Part shown: positions 34,621 through 44,114 of the stretch, piece after piece
How positions within the stretch are numbered: position 1 is the stretch's first letter
Layout: each line of letters opens with the position of its first letter
DNA from: Streptomyces sedi
Lineage (GTDB): Bacteria > Actinomycetota > Actinomycetes > Streptomycetales > Streptomycetaceae
Direction: 5' to 3'
Length of the DNA: 64,000 nucleotides
NCBI RefSeq assembly: GCF_006335015.1
Contig: NZ_VDGT01000015.1
Span: forward strand, 1 to 64,000
Translations under genes and position numbers: made by a program
The notes under the pieces: model-generated
Told to the model about the DNA's origin: nothing
Database searches by the model: none
Seen by the model: the letters and a program-made list of their open reading frames with translations, nothing else

Positions 34621-36186
34621 GTGAGCAATTCCGGTCTTCCCCTTCCCGTTCCCGGTCCCGGCGTCGCGCGGCTGCGCGAGGACCTGCTGGCCGCGTCCTT
34701 CACCCCCGACGGCGTGCTCGACCTGCTGGGCGCCCCGGCGTACGCCGCGCTCGCGCGGGGCGAGACCGTGCCCGCCGAGCGCGCCACCCGGGGGGACGAC
34801 GGGCCGCTGGCCACGTTGACGCGGCTCTTTCTCCTCGGTCAGGCGCCGCCCACCGCCCTGGTCGCCGCCGCGCTGCCCGCGTTCACCGCCGAACAGGCCC
34901 TGGCCGACGGCTGGTTGACCGCCGTCGACGCGGAAGGCACCGCACGCCGGCGGGCCACCGTCGATCTCCGGCCCTACGCCGGGGACGGAGGCGAGAACTG
35001 GTGGATCGTCTCGGACCAGGGGCGCGCGACCGCCGGGGGCGCCGGGGCGCACGGGCAGGGGCGTGACGTGGTGCTGGGCGCCGGCGGGGCCTCCACCACG
35101 CTGGCGCAACTCACCGTCCGCACGCCCGTCGGCCGCGCCCTCGACCTCGGCACCGGCTCCGGCGTGCAGGCGCTCCACCTGACCCGCCACGCCGAACGGG
35201 TCACCGCCACCGACCTCAACCCCCGCGCGCTGCGCGTCGCCGCCCTCACCCTCGCCCTCTCCCTCGGCGCCGAAGGTGACCCCGGCGCCCCCGGCGGGGT
35301 CGACCTGCGCCAAGGCTCGCTCTTCGAACCGGTCGCCGACGCCCCGCCGTTCGACCTGATCGTCTCCAACCCGCCGTTCGTCATCTCCCCCGCCGCGCCA
35401 GGATCCGGGCTCACCTACCGCGACGGCGGGCTGCCCGGCGACGCCCTCTGCCGCACGCTGGTGTCCTCCGCCGCCGAGCGGCTCGCCCCCGGCGGCTACT
35501 GCCAGCTCCTCGCCAACTGGGAGCAGACCGCCGACCAGGACTGGCGCGAACGGCTCGCCTCCTGGGTGCCGCCCGGCTGCGACGCCTGGATCGTGCGGCG
35601 CCAGGAGCAGGACGTCAACGAGTACGCCGAGCTGTGGCTCCGCGACGCCGGCGCCCACCGCGGCGACCGGGCCGACTACCTGGCGGCCTACGACGCGTGG
35701 CTCGACGAGTTCGCTTCCCGCTCGGTGCGCTCCGTCGGATTCGGCTGGATCACGCTGCGCCGCTCCGACGCCGCCGACCCCTCCGTGCTGGTCGAGGAGT
35801 GGCCGCACTCCGTCGAGCAGCCGCTCGGCGCCGCCGTCCCCGCGCACTTCGCCCGCCGGGACTTCCTGCGCGCCCACGACGACCGCGCGCTGCTGACCGC
35901 CCGTTACGCGCTGGCCGAGGGCGTGACGCAGGAACAGCTCGGCCGGCCGGGCGCCGAGGACCCCGAGCACGTGGTGCTGCGTCAGCGCCACGGCATGATG
36001 CGCGCCACCGCGATGGACACCGTCGGCGCCGGGTTCGCCGGCAGCTGTGACGGAAGCCTCGCCGCGGGCACGCTGCTGGACGCGATCGCCCAGCTCGTTG
36101 ACGAGGAGCGGGACACGCTGCGCGCCGCCGCGCCCGGATGGCTGCGCCCCCTCGTTGAACAGGGCTTTCTGGTGCCCGTCGACTGA
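34621..36186 (+). CDS. Class I SAM methyltransferase, RlmG/HemK-like
   Basis: A 521-residue protein. An N-terminal domain (about 1-150, DUF7059 type) precedes a Rossmann methyltransferase with motif I ALDLGTGSGVQAL (about 178-190) and the N-methyltransferase motif VSNPPFVIS (about 250). NPPF marks enzymes that methylate amino nitrogens of Gln, adenine or guanine. The C-terminal 200 residues are a further domain of unknown role. It lies directly upstream of topA, as usual in Streptomyces. The target, rRNA or protein, is unknown. Confidence 0.85.
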   Translation: MSNSGLPLPVPGPGVARLREDLLAASFTPDGVLDLLGAPAYAALARGETVPAERATRGDDGPLATLTRLFLLGQAPPTALVAAALPAFTAEQALADGWLTAVDAEGTARRRATVDLRPYAGDGGENWWIVSDQGRATAGGAGAHGQGRDVVLGAGGASTTLAQLTVRTPVGRALDLGTGSGVQALHLTRHAERVTATDLNPRALRVAALTLALSLGAEGDPGAPGGVDLRQGSLFEPVADAPPFDLIVSNPPFVISPAAPGSGLTYRDGGLPGDALCRTLVSSAAERLAPGGYCQLLANWEQTADQDWRERLASWVPPGCDAWIVRRQEQDVNEYAELWLRDAGAHRGDRADYLAAYDAWLDEFASRSVRSVGFGWITLRRSDAADPSVLVEEWPHSVEQPLGAAVPAHFARRDFLRAHDDRALLTARYALAEGVTQEQLGRPGAEDPEHVVLRQRHGMMRATAMDTVGAGFAGSCDGSLAAGTLLDAIAQLVDEERDTLRAAAPGWLRPLVEQGFLVPVD

Positions 36187-36305
36187 GCGGCGGCCACCGT
36201 CCGCGCCCTTTCGCGCCCCCGGCGACCCCGGCTGCCGGTGTCACCGGGCGGCGGGACGGGCAGCTCTCGGGTTACCGTTCGAGATGCGTTGCGGGGTTTT
36301 CCCAT

Positions 36306-36311
36306 TTGACA
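36306..36311 (+). promoter_or_regulatory. Consensus -35 element of topA
   Basis: A perfect TTGACA lies 71 bases before the topA start. A good -10 at normal spacing is not visible (CACACT at 36331). A weak -10 with a strong -35 would suit the supercoiling-controlled topA promoter known from S. coelicolor. Confidence 0.4.
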
Positions 36312-36381
36312 CGCAGCAGGGATGTACCGTCACACTCCGCACCGTCGACACGTTTCCCGGGCTGGAGAGAAGAGCGAGAAG

Positions 36382-39255
36382 TTGTCCCCCACCAGCGACA
36401 CCGCCGATGGCGGACGCCGACTCGTCATTGTCGAGTCGCCCGCCAAGGCCAAGACGATCAAGGGCTACCTCGGCCCCGGATATGTGGTCGAGGCCAGCGT
36501 GGGGCACATCCGTGACCTCCCCAACGGCGCCAAGGAGGTGCCGGCCGAGTACAAGGGCGAGCCCTGGGCCCGGCTCGGGGTCAACGTCGAGGAGAACTTC
36601 CAACCGCTCTACGTCGTCAACAGCGACAAGCGCGACCAGGTGCGCAAGCTCAAGCAGCTGCTCGCCGAGTCCGACGAGCTCTACCTCGCGACGGACGAGG
36701 ACCGCGAGGGCGAGGCGATCGCCTGGCACCTGCGGGAGGTCCTCAAGCCCAAGGTCCCGGTCCGCAGGATGGTCTTCCACGAGATCACCAGGGACGCCAT
36801 CAGGGCGGCGGTCGACAACCCGCGCGAGCTGAACCAGCTGCTCGTCGACGCGCAGGAGACCCGCCGCATCCTCGACCGCCTCTACGGCTACGAGGTCTCA
36901 CCCGTTCTGTGGAAGAAGGTCATGCCCCGGCTCTCCGCCGGCCGGGTGCAGTCCGTGGCGACACGGCTGGTGGTCGAGCGGGAGCGGGAGCGCATCGCGT
37001 TCCGTTCCGCCGAGTACTGGGACCTCACCGGCACCTTCGCCGCCGGCGGCGAGGCCGGCACGTTCGACGCGCGGCTGACCTCGGTCGACGGCCGGCGCAT
37101 CGCCCAGGGCCGGGACTTCGGCGCGGACGGCGAGCTGCGCAGACCGGACCAGGTGCGCCAGCTCAGCGAGGAGAGCGCCCGCGCGCTCGCCGCCGCGCTG
37201 GCCGACACGGCGTTCGCGGTCCGCTCCGTCGAGTCCAAGCCGTACCGCCGTTCGCCGTACGCGCCGTTCCGCACGACCACCCTCCAGCAGGAGGCGTCGC
37301 GCAAGCTGGGCATGGGTGCCAAGGCCGCGATGCAGGTGGCGCAGCGGCTCTACGAGAACGGCTTCATCACCTACATGAGGACCGACTCGACCACCCTCTC
37401 CGACACCGCGGTCAGTGCCGCGAGAGCCCAGGTCACACAGCTCTACGGCGCCGACTACCTGCCCGACCGCCCCCGCGTCTACGCCAGCAAGGTGAAGAAC
37501 GCGCAGGAGGCGCACGAGGCGATCCGCCCCTCCGGCGACCGCTTCCGCACCCCCGCCGAGACGGGGCTGACGGGCGATCAGTACCGGCTCTACGAGCTGA
37601 TCTGGAAGCGCACGGTCGCCTCCCAGATGAAGGACGCCGTCGGCCAGTCCGTCGCCGTCCGCGTCGGCGGGACCAGCGCGGACGGGCAGGACTGCGAGTT
37701 CAGCGCGACCGGCAAGGTCATCACGTTCCACGGCTTCCTCAAGGCCTATGTCGAGGGCGCCGACGACCCCAACGCCGAGCTGGACGACAGGGAGCGCCGG
37801 CTGCCGGCCGTCGCCGAGGGCGACCCGCTCGCGGCGCGCGCCATCACCCCGGACGGTCACTCCACCAAGCCGCCGGCCCGCTACACCGAGGCGACGCTGG
37901 TCAAGGAGCTGGAGGAGCGGGAGATCGGCCGCCCCTCCACCTACGCCAGCATCATCGGCACCATCCTGGACCGTCGCTACGTCTTCAAGAAGGGAACGGC
38001 GCTGGTGCCGTCGTTCCTCTCCTTCGCCGTGGTCAACCTGCTGGAGCAGCACTTCGGGCGGCTCGTCGACTACGACTTCACCGCCAAGATGGAGGACGAC
38101 CTCGACCGCATCGCCACCGGCGACGCCGAGGCCGTGCCGTGGCTGCGCCGCTTCTACTTCGGCGAGGGCGAGGGCCAGGGCACCGCCGCCGAGGCGGGCA
38201 ACGGGGACGGCGACCACCTGGGCGGGCTGAAGGAGCTGGTCACCGACCTCGGCGCGATCGACGCCAGGGAGATCTCCTCCTTCCCCGTGGGCGACGGCAT
38301 CGTGCTGCGCGTCGGACGCTACGGCCCCTATGTGGAGGCCCCGCCCGAGCAGGGGCAGGAGGACCAGCCGGGCAAGCGCGCCGACGTTCCGGACGACCTG
38401 CCGCCGGACGAGCTCTCCGTCGACCTGGCCAAGGAGCTGCTGGCCAAACCGAGCGGCGACTTCGAGCTGGGCGACGACCCGGAGACCGGGCGCCGCATCG
38501 TCGCGCGGGACGGGCGCTACGGGCCCTACGTGACCGAGGTGTTGCCCGAGGACGCCCCCAAGTCGGGGAAGAACGCGGTCAAGCCGCGCACCGCCTCGCT
38601 GCTGTCCTCGATGACGCTGGACACGGTCACCCTCGAAGAGGCGCTGCGGCTGCTCGCGCTGCCGCGCGTGGTGGGCGTCGACCCCGAGTCGAAGCAGGAG
38701 ATCACGGCGCAGAACGGGCGTTACGGTCCCTATCTGAAGAAGGGCACGGACTCGCGTTCGCTGGGGACCGAGGACCAGATCTTCACGGTCACCCTCGAAC
38801 AGGCCCTCGCGCTCTACGCCCAGCCCAAGCAGCGTGGCCGGGCCGCCGCCAAGCCGCCGCTGAAGGAGCTGGGCGAGGACCCGACCAACGGCCGCCCGGT
38901 GGTGGTCAAGGACGGCCGTTTCGGTCCCTATGTGACCGACGGCGAGACCAACGCGACGCTGCGCAGGGACGACGACCCGGAGACCATCACCGCGGAGCGT
39001 GGCTTCGAACTGCTCGCGGAGCGGCGGGCGAAGGGGCCGGCGAAGAAGACCGCCAAGAAGACGGCCACCAAGAAGACGGCGGCGAAGAAGACCGCGACCA
39101 AGACCGCCACCAAGACCGCGACGAAGAAGACGGCCGCGAAGAAGTCGGTGGCGAAGAAGACCGCCACCAAGTCGGCCGCGAAGAAGACGGCGACGAAGAC
39201 CGCCGCCAAGAAGACCGCGGCGAAGAAGACGGCGGGGGACCCGGCCGGGGAGTGA
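36382..39255 (+). CDS. topA: DNA topoisomerase I
   Basis: A type IA topoisomerase of 957 residues that relaxes negative supercoils. The Toprim domain begins LVIVESPAKAKTI (about 15). The active-site tyrosine is in FITYMRTDST (about 330). The C-terminal region has several Toprim-C repeats, each with GRYGPYV or GRFGPYV, and no zinc fingers. The last 65 residues are a lysine-rich AKKTATK-type tail, which gives Streptomyces TopA its high processivity. TTG 36382 fits the known N-terminus pattern (SPTSxTAxGGRRLVIVES) and has GGAGAGAAGAGCGAG upstream; ATG 36322 would add 20 unlike residues. Confidence 0.95.
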   Translation: MSPTSDTADGGRRLVIVESPAKAKTIKGYLGPGYVVEASVGHIRDLPNGAKEVPAEYKGEPWARLGVNVEENFQPLYVVNSDKRDQVRKLKQLLAESDELYLATDEDREGEAIAWHLREVLKPKVPVRRMVFHEITRDAIRAAVDNPRELNQLLVDAQETRRILDRLYGYEVSPVLWKKVMPRLSAGRVQSVATRLVVERERERIAFRSAEYWDLTGTFAAGGEAGTFDARLTSVDGRRIAQGRDFGADGELRRPDQVRQLSEESARALAAALADTAFAVRSVESKPYRRSPYAPFRTTTLQQEASRKLGMGAKAAMQVAQRLYENGFITYMRTDSTTLSDTAVSAARAQVTQLYGADYLPDRPRVYASKVKNAQEAHEAIRPSGDRFRTPAETGLTGDQYRLYELIWKRTVASQMKDAVGQSVAVRVGGTSADGQDCEFSATGKVITFHGFLKAYVEGADDPNAELDDRERRLPAVAEGDPLAARAITPDGHSTKPPARYTEATLVKELEEREIGRPSTYASIIGTILDRRYVFKKGTALVPSFLSFAVVNLLEQHFGRLVDYDFTAKMEDDLDRIATGDAEAVPWLRRFYFGEGEGQGTAAEAGNGDGDHLGGLKELVTDLGAIDAREISSFPVGDGIVLRVGRYGPYVEAPPEQGQEDQPGKRADVPDDLPPDELSVDLAKELLAKPSGDFELGDDPETGRRIVARDGRYGPYVTEVLPEDAPKSGKNAVKPRTASLLSSMTLDTVTLEEALRLLALPRVVGVDPESKQEITAQNGRYGPYLKKGTDSRSLGTEDQIFTVTLEQALALYAQPKQRGRAAAKPPLKELGEDPTNGRPVVVKDGRFGPYVTDGETNATLRRDDDPETITAERGFELLAERRAKGPAKKTAKKTATKKTAAKKTATKTATKTATKKTAAKKSVAKKTATKSAAKKTATKTAAKKTAAKKTAGDPAGE
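39042..39234 (+). repeat. AAGAAGAC-type repeats coding the TopA lysine tail
   Basis: Imperfect 12- to 15-base repeats of (G/A)CCAAGAAGACGGC encode alternating Lys-Lys-Thr-Ala. They are rich in AAG and GCC/ACC and liable to length change between strains. Confidence 0.7.
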
Positions 39256-39567
39256 CCCGTTCCACGGTCCCACGGCCGCGGTGCGGTCGGAGTTCCGGAA
39301 CGGTCGCCCGTGGAAACGGGGGGCCGTTCCGCCGTTCCGCCGTTCCGGGCGGGGCGCGGGGAAGTCGGGGGAGGGCCGCCGCTGGTCAGCGGCCGTTCCG
39401 GGCGCCTCGCCCGCGGGGCGGCGCGGCGTCGGGGAGGCGGGCCGGGAGACCGGGACGCGGCCCACCGCTCGGGCTTTTGTCAGAGGGGCGGAGTAACCTC
39501 TGTTCTTCCCACGACCGTTGGCCGGGCAGGTGTTCGGGCGGGCGGTCCTCCTCAGATTTCGTAAGGT
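39256..39567. other. Intergenic region after topA
   Basis: About 310 bases without a gene before the tmk promoter box. It contains CCGTTCCG direct repeats (39328-39350, three copies of GCCGTTCC) and GC-rich imperfect dyads, none good enough to call a terminator. Confidence 0.4.
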
Positions 39568-39573
39568 TACGCT
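39568..39573 (+). promoter_or_regulatory. -10 box for the tmk fusion gene
   Basis: TACGCT ends seven bases before ATG 39581, predicting a leaderless mRNA. Confidence 0.5.
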
Positions 39574-39580
39574 GGCCGAC

Positions 39581-42500
39581 ATGACGCGAGCAGAGCAACC
39601 CCGGGTTGTTGACCCCCCCACGGGCGCCACCGACGAGGCGCTCGCCGCGGACTCCCGTGACCGCGCGCGAGGCGCGTTGTTGCAGGTCCCAGCCCTGCGT
39701 CGGCTGTGGGAGGCACACTTCACCAGCGGCATAGGCGATGCCCTCGCCCTGCTGGTCCTCGTGCTGCTCACCGTTCAGACCGCCCTTCACGTGCCGTCCT
39801 CCGGTGAGCCGCTCTTCGGCGGCGAGTACCGGGGGTTGGCGCTGGCCGTCACCGCGGCGTTCGCCGTGCGGCTGCTCGGCACCGGCCTCGCCGGGGTGCT
39901 GCTGCTCGGCCCGCTCGCCGGACTGCTCGCGCCCAGCGGGCCGTTGGACCGCCGCTGGACCATGATCGGCGCCGACGGGCTGCGCGCCGCGCTGCTGATC
40001 GTGGCGCCCCTGTGGATCGACTGGGTGCCGGACAGCGCGTATGTCTACGTGCTGGCCACGATCTTCGTGACCAGCGTCGCCGAGCGCGTCTGGGTCGCCT
40101 GCCGGGACAGCGTCGCCCCGGCGCTGCTGCCCCCGCCGCCGCCGGAGGGCGCGGCGATCAGGCCACTGCCCGACCACCACGACGCCCTGCGCCGACTGTG
40201 GCTGCGCGGCGGTTACCTGGCGCTTCCCGTCGCGGCCGTCACCCTGGTCGCCGCCGGCCTGGTGAGTAACCTGCTGGCCACCGGGATCGACTGGTTCGAC
40301 ACCCACCAGGCCGCGCTCGCCTCCTACGTGGCCGCCGGCTACTTCGCCGCCGCCATCTCCGTGCTGTACTTCCTGCGCCTCCCGGCCACCGAGGGCCGCA
40401 GGCCGCTCTCCCCGCTGGAGGGGCTGCGCCGCCCGGCCGCCGGCACCAAGCCGGACAAGGGCCGCACGGGCGCGATCCCGGTGCTGGTCCTCGGCTCCGC
40501 CACGGTCGCCGCCGGCATCGCCGCCGCCGCGGCGCTCGGCGTGCTGCGCGTCGCCGAACTGGGCGGCGGGCCCGTCTCGTTCGGGCTGCTGACGCTGGGC
40601 CTCACCGGCGGCGTGGTCGCCGGCGTCCGGCTGGCCCCGAGCACGCTGCCGGCGCTCTCCAGGCGGCGGCTGTTCGCCCTGGCGATCGCGCTGACCGGTC
40701 TCGGCCTCTTCGGCGTCGGCCTGATCTCCGACGCCGCGACGGTGCTCTTCACGGCCGCCGCCACCGGCGTTCTCGCCGGCATCGCGGCGCGGACCGGGCA
40801 CACCCTGCTCGACCAGGAGACCGAGGAGTTCCGCCGACCGCAGCTCACCCAGCACCTGCACGCCGTGGTGCGGCTGTCCGTGGCGCTGGCCCTGCTGGTG
40901 ACGCCGCTGGCCGCCGCCCTGATCGGGCCGCACCGGGTGGCGCGCGGCGACTTCGTGCTGGACCACGGCGGCGCCGCCTACACGCTGACCGTCGTCGGCG
41001 TGCTGCTGCTGCCCGTCGCCGCGATCGTGCTCGGCCGCACCGACGACCGCAGGGGCGTTCCGCTCCGCAAGGACCTCGTCACCGCCGTGGGCGGCGGGAG
41101 CGAGCCCGTCGGCGCCCAGGCCGAGCAGGGCTTCTTCATCGCCGTCGAGGGCGGCGACGGCGCGGGCAAGTCCACCCAGGTCGAGGCGTTGGCCGAGTGG
41201 ATCAGGAGCAAGGGCCACGAGGTGGTCGTCACCCGGGAACCCGGAGCCACCCCCATCGGGCAGCGGCTGCGCGGCATCCTGCTCGACGTCGCCTCCGACA
41301 GCCTCTCGCACCAGGCGGAGGCGCTGCTCTACGCGGCCGACCGCGCCGAGCACGTCCAGTCCGTCATCACCCCGGCGCTGGAGCGCGGCGCCGTGGTCAT
41401 CACCGACCGCTACGTCGACTCGTCCGTCGCCTACCAGGGCGCGGGGCGCGACCTCTCGTCCGTCGAGGTCTCCCGGATCTCCCGCTGGGCCACCGGCGGG
41501 CTCGTCCCGCATCTCACCGTGCTGCTCGACGTCTCACCCGAGACCGCCAGGGAGCGGTTCACCGAGGCGCCCGACCGGCTGGAGTCGGAGCCCAGCGAGT
41601 TCCATCTGCGGGTGCGCGGCGGCTTCCTGGCGCTGGCCGCCGCCGACCCGGCGCGCTACCTGGTGATCGACGCCGGCCAGGACGCCGAGTCGGTGACCAT
41701 GGCCGCCAGGCATCGCCTCGACCAGATGCTGCCGCTCTCCGAGGCCGAGATCCAGGCCCGGGAAGAGGCCAGGCGCAAGGCCGAGGAGGAGGCCCGCCGC
41801 CTCGCCGAGGAGGAGCGCAAGCGCAAGGAGGAGGAAGCCCGCCTGGAGCGCGAACGCCAGGAGGAGGAGGCCCGCCTGGAGCGCGAACGCCAGGAGGAGG
41901 AGGCCCGCCTGGAGCGCGAGCGTCAGGAGGAGCTGGCCAGGCAGCAGGCCGAGGAGGCCGAGCGTCGGCGCCGCGAGGAGGAGGAGCGCGCCCGCATGGA
42001 GGAGGCGCGCCTCGCCGAGGAGGCCAGGCTCCGCGAGGAGGAGGCCGCCAGGGTCGCCGAGGAGCAGCGCCAGCGCCGGGAGGCCGAGGAGCGGCTGCGG
42101 CGCGAGGAGGAGGAACGGCGCCGCCGCGAGGCCGAGGAGGAGACGAGGCTCCGCGCCGAGGCCGAGGAGCGCCGTCGGGAGAGGCAGCGCAAGGCCGAGG
42201 AGGCGCTGCTCCGCGCCGAGGAGGCCAGGGCCGCCGCCGCGGACAACGAGACCACGGCCCAGATCCCGCACGCCTACCCGGGCGGGCCGGGTGCCGAGGA
42301 CCCGTCCGCCTCCTCCCGCTCGGACAACGAGGAGACCACCTCGCTGCCCCGCGTCGAGGAGGAGACCAGCGTCCTTCCCCGGATCGACGACGAGACGGCC
42401 GTGCTGCCCCGCCCCGACGACCCGGGGGCCGCCGACGACACGCGCCAGCTCCCGGTGATCGGCGACGAGGAGCCGGCCGCCCGGCGCGGGCGCCCCTCGT

Positions 42501-42607
42501 GGGCCGAGGAGACGCCGCTGGACGACGTGCCCACGCTGGCCGACGAGTTGCTCGGCCCCAGGCCGGGCGACGAGGACGGCGAGGACGACGGCAAGCGCCG
42601 CCGCTAG
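39581..42607 (+). CDS. tmk: MFS-like membrane domain fused to thymidylate kinase
   Basis: A 1008-residue protein. Residues about 45-480 hold 10-12 transmembrane helices resembling an MFS transporter. Residues about 518-718 are a full dTMP kinase with P-loop VEGGDGAGKST and the ITDRYVDSSVAYQGAGRDL motif. About 724-886 is a Glu/Arg coiled coil with three 11-residue repeats, and the end (887-1008) is an acidic disordered tail. dTMP kinase makes dTDP for DNA synthesis; here it would be membrane-tethered. The fusion is known in Streptomyces (SCO3542-like), but what the membrane part does is not. The terminator at 42634 separates it from holB. Confidence 0.9.
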   Translation: MTRAEQPRVVDPPTGATDEALAADSRDRARGALLQVPALRRLWEAHFTSGIGDALALLVLVLLTVQTALHVPSSGEPLFGGEYRGLALAVTAAFAVRLLGTGLAGVLLLGPLAGLLAPSGPLDRRWTMIGADGLRAALLIVAPLWIDWVPDSAYVYVLATIFVTSVAERVWVACRDSVAPALLPPPPPEGAAIRPLPDHHDALRRLWLRGGYLALPVAAVTLVAAGLVSNLLATGIDWFDTHQAALASYVAAGYFAAAISVLYFLRLPATEGRRPLSPLEGLRRPAAGTKPDKGRTGAIPVLVLGSATVAAGIAAAAALGVLRVAELGGGPVSFGLLTLGLTGGVVAGVRLAPSTLPALSRRRLFALAIALTGLGLFGVGLISDAATVLFTAAATGVLAGIAARTGHTLLDQETEEFRRPQLTQHLHAVVRLSVALALLVTPLAAALIGPHRVARGDFVLDHGGAAYTLTVVGVLLLPVAAIVLGRTDDRRGVPLRKDLVTAVGGGSEPVGAQAEQGFFIAVEGGDGAGKSTQVEALAEWIRSKGHEVVVTREPGATPIGQRLRGILLDVASDSLSHQAEALLYAADRAEHVQSVITPALERGAVVITDRYVDSSVAYQGAGRDLSSVEVSRISRWATGGLVPHLTVLLDVSPETARERFTEAPDRLESEPSEFHLRVRGGFLALAAADPARYLVIDAGQDAESVTMAARHRLDQMLPLSEAEIQAREEARRKAEEEARRLAEEERKRKEEEARLERERQEEEARLERERQEEEARLERERQEELARQQAEEAERRRREEEERARMEEARLAEEARLREEEAARVAEEQRQRREAEERLRREEEERRRREAEEETRLRAEAEERRRERQRKAEEALLRAEEARAAAADNETTAQIPHAYPGGPGAEDPSASSRSDNEETTSLPRVEEETSVLPRIDDETAVLPRPDDPGAADDTRQLPVIGDEEPAARRGRPSWAEETPLDDVPTLADELLGPRPGDEDGEDDGKRRR
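41828..41926 (+). repeat. 33-bp tandem repeat, three copies, in tmk
   Basis: Three consecutive 33-base units (41828-41860, 41861-41893, 41894-41926), each coding EEEARLERERQ, are almost identical in DNA (two differences in the last unit, one in the first). They lie within the coiled coil, so copy number changes keep the frame and shift the rod by one heptad and a half. Confidence 0.85.
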
Positions 42608-42633
42608 GGCCTGTCGTTCGGATCTTCGTGGAA

Positions 42634-42665
42634 ACGGCCGGCGTCCCCTCGGGGGCGCCGGCCGT
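42634..42665 (+). terminator. Terminator after the tmk fusion
   Basis: A perfect 10-base stem (ACGGCCGGCG and its complement) with a C4/G4-containing loop, 27 bases after the stop codon and running directly into the GTATCC repeats. Confidence 0.7.
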
Positions 42666-42717
42666 ATCCGTATCCGTATCCGTATCCGTATCCGTCTCCG
42701 TACCCGTTCCCGTTTCC
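42664..42717 (+). repeat. GTATCC hexanucleotide microsatellite
   Basis: Nine head-to-tail hexamers: five perfect GTATCC, then GTCTCC, GTACCC, GTTCCC and GTTTCC, which look like decayed copies. It lies in the tmk-holB gap, and the first two bases overlap the terminator stem. Confidence 0.85.
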
Positions 42718-42867
42718 CGGGGCGTTCCGCCGTTGTCAGTGCGGTGCCGCAGAATGGTCGCGACGTGGGCCGAGCGGCGAAGCGCCGCGCGGCGGAGTAC
42801 CGGGCCGTGTACCGGGTGGCGAAGTGCCGAGCGGTGAAGTGCCGGGTGGCGAGACGAGGTGGGTGCG

Positions 42868-44070
42868 ATGCCGGTCTGGGACGATCTGGTCGGCCAGGAG
42901 CGGGTGTCCGGCCAGTTGGCGGTCGCCGCCCGGGACGCCGACACCTATGTCACGGCGGTCGCCCGCGGCGAGGAGCCCGAGCTGTCCGGCTCGTCGATGA
43001 CGCACGCCTGGCTCTTCACCGGCCCTCCCGGCTCCGGGCGCGCCACGGCCGCCCGCGCCTTCGCCGCGGCTCTCCAGTGCGTCAGCCCGGACCGCGCCCT
43101 CGGCGGACAGCCGGGCTGCGGCTTCTGCGACGGCTGCCACACCTCGCTCGTCGGCACCCACGCCGACGTCGAGGTCGTCCGCACCGACCTGCTCACCATC
43201 GGCGTCAAGGAGACCAGGGAGCTGGTCCGCCGGGCCCAGCTCTCCCCGGCAGGCGGCCGGTGGCAGGTGATCGTCCTGGAGGACGCCGACCGCCTCACCG
43301 AGGGCGCGGGGAACGTCCTGCTCAAGGCCGTCGAGGAGCCGGCCCCGCGCACCGTGTGGCTGCTGTGCGCCCCCTCCACGGAGGACGTGCTGCCCACGAT
43401 CCGTTCCCGCTGCCGCCAGACGCCGCTGCGCACCCCGCCCGTCGCCGCCGTCGCCGACCTGCTGATGCGGCGCGACGGCATCGAGCCGGACGTCGCCCAC
43501 GCGGCGGCCCGCGCCACCCAGGGGCACATCGACCGCGCCCGCAGGCTCGCCACCGACGAACGCGCCAGGGCCAGACGGCTGTCGGTGCTGCGCCTGCCCG
43601 AGCGGGTGGCGGACGTGGGCGGCGCCCTGCGCGCCGCGCAGGAGCTGGTGGACGCGGCGGCGGAGGACGCCAAGCAGCTCGCCGAGGAGCTGGACGCCAA
43701 GGAGTCCGACGAGCTGCGCGCCGCCCTCGGCGCGACCGAGGGCAAGCGGCTGCCGCGCGGTACCGCCGGCGTGATGAAGGACCTGGAGGACCGCCAGAAG
43801 CGCCGCGCCACCCGGACCCAACGCGACGCGCTGGACCTCGCGTTGACGGACCTCACCGCGTTCTACCGGGACGTGCTCGCGCACCAGCTGGGGCACGCCG
43901 GCGGGCTCTCCGGCGGGGAGAGCGAGGAGTCGACCCGCCGCGTCGCCGCCGCGACGCGCCCCGAGCGGACGCTGCTGCGGATGGAGGCGGTACTGGAGTG
44001 CCGCCGCGCCCTCGATCGGAACGTCGCGCCGCTGCTCGCCGTGGAGGCGATGACGATGGCGCTGCGCTGA
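42868..44070 (+). CDS. holB: DNA polymerase III subunit delta'
   Basis: A 400-residue clamp-loader subunit. The P-loop-like segment reads GPPGSGRATAARAF, with Arg in place of the Walker lysine. This is expected for delta', which does not hydrolyse ATP. Four zinc-binding cysteines follow (CVSPD...CGFCDGC), and the SRC-like arginine finger region is TIRSRCRQTPLR. It works in the clamp loader with DnaX and delta. ATG 42868 is preferred over GTG 42859, with GAGGTGGG upstream. The gap before it holds the hexamer repeats and a GTGGCGAAGTGCC-rich stretch. Confidence 0.9.
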   Translation: MPVWDDLVGQERVSGQLAVAARDADTYVTAVARGEEPELSGSSMTHAWLFTGPPGSGRATAARAFAAALQCVSPDRALGGQPGCGFCDGCHTSLVGTHADVEVVRTDLLTIGVKETRELVRRAQLSPAGGRWQVIVLEDADRLTEGAGNVLLKAVEEPAPRTVWLLCAPSTEDVLPTIRSRCRQTPLRTPPVAAVADLLMRRDGIEPDVAHAAARATQGHIDRARRLATDERARARRLSVLRLPERVADVGGALRAAQELVDAAAEDAKQLAEELDAKESDELRAALGATEGKRLPRGTAGVMKDLEDRQKRRATRTQRDALDLALTDLTAFYRDVLAHQLGHAGGLSGGESEESTRRVAAATRPERTLLRMEAVLECRRALDRNVAPLLAVEAMTMALR

Positions 44071-44114
44071 CAGGTACCCTCACCGAAGTCCGTGCCAGCG
44101 ACCACGGGGGACCC

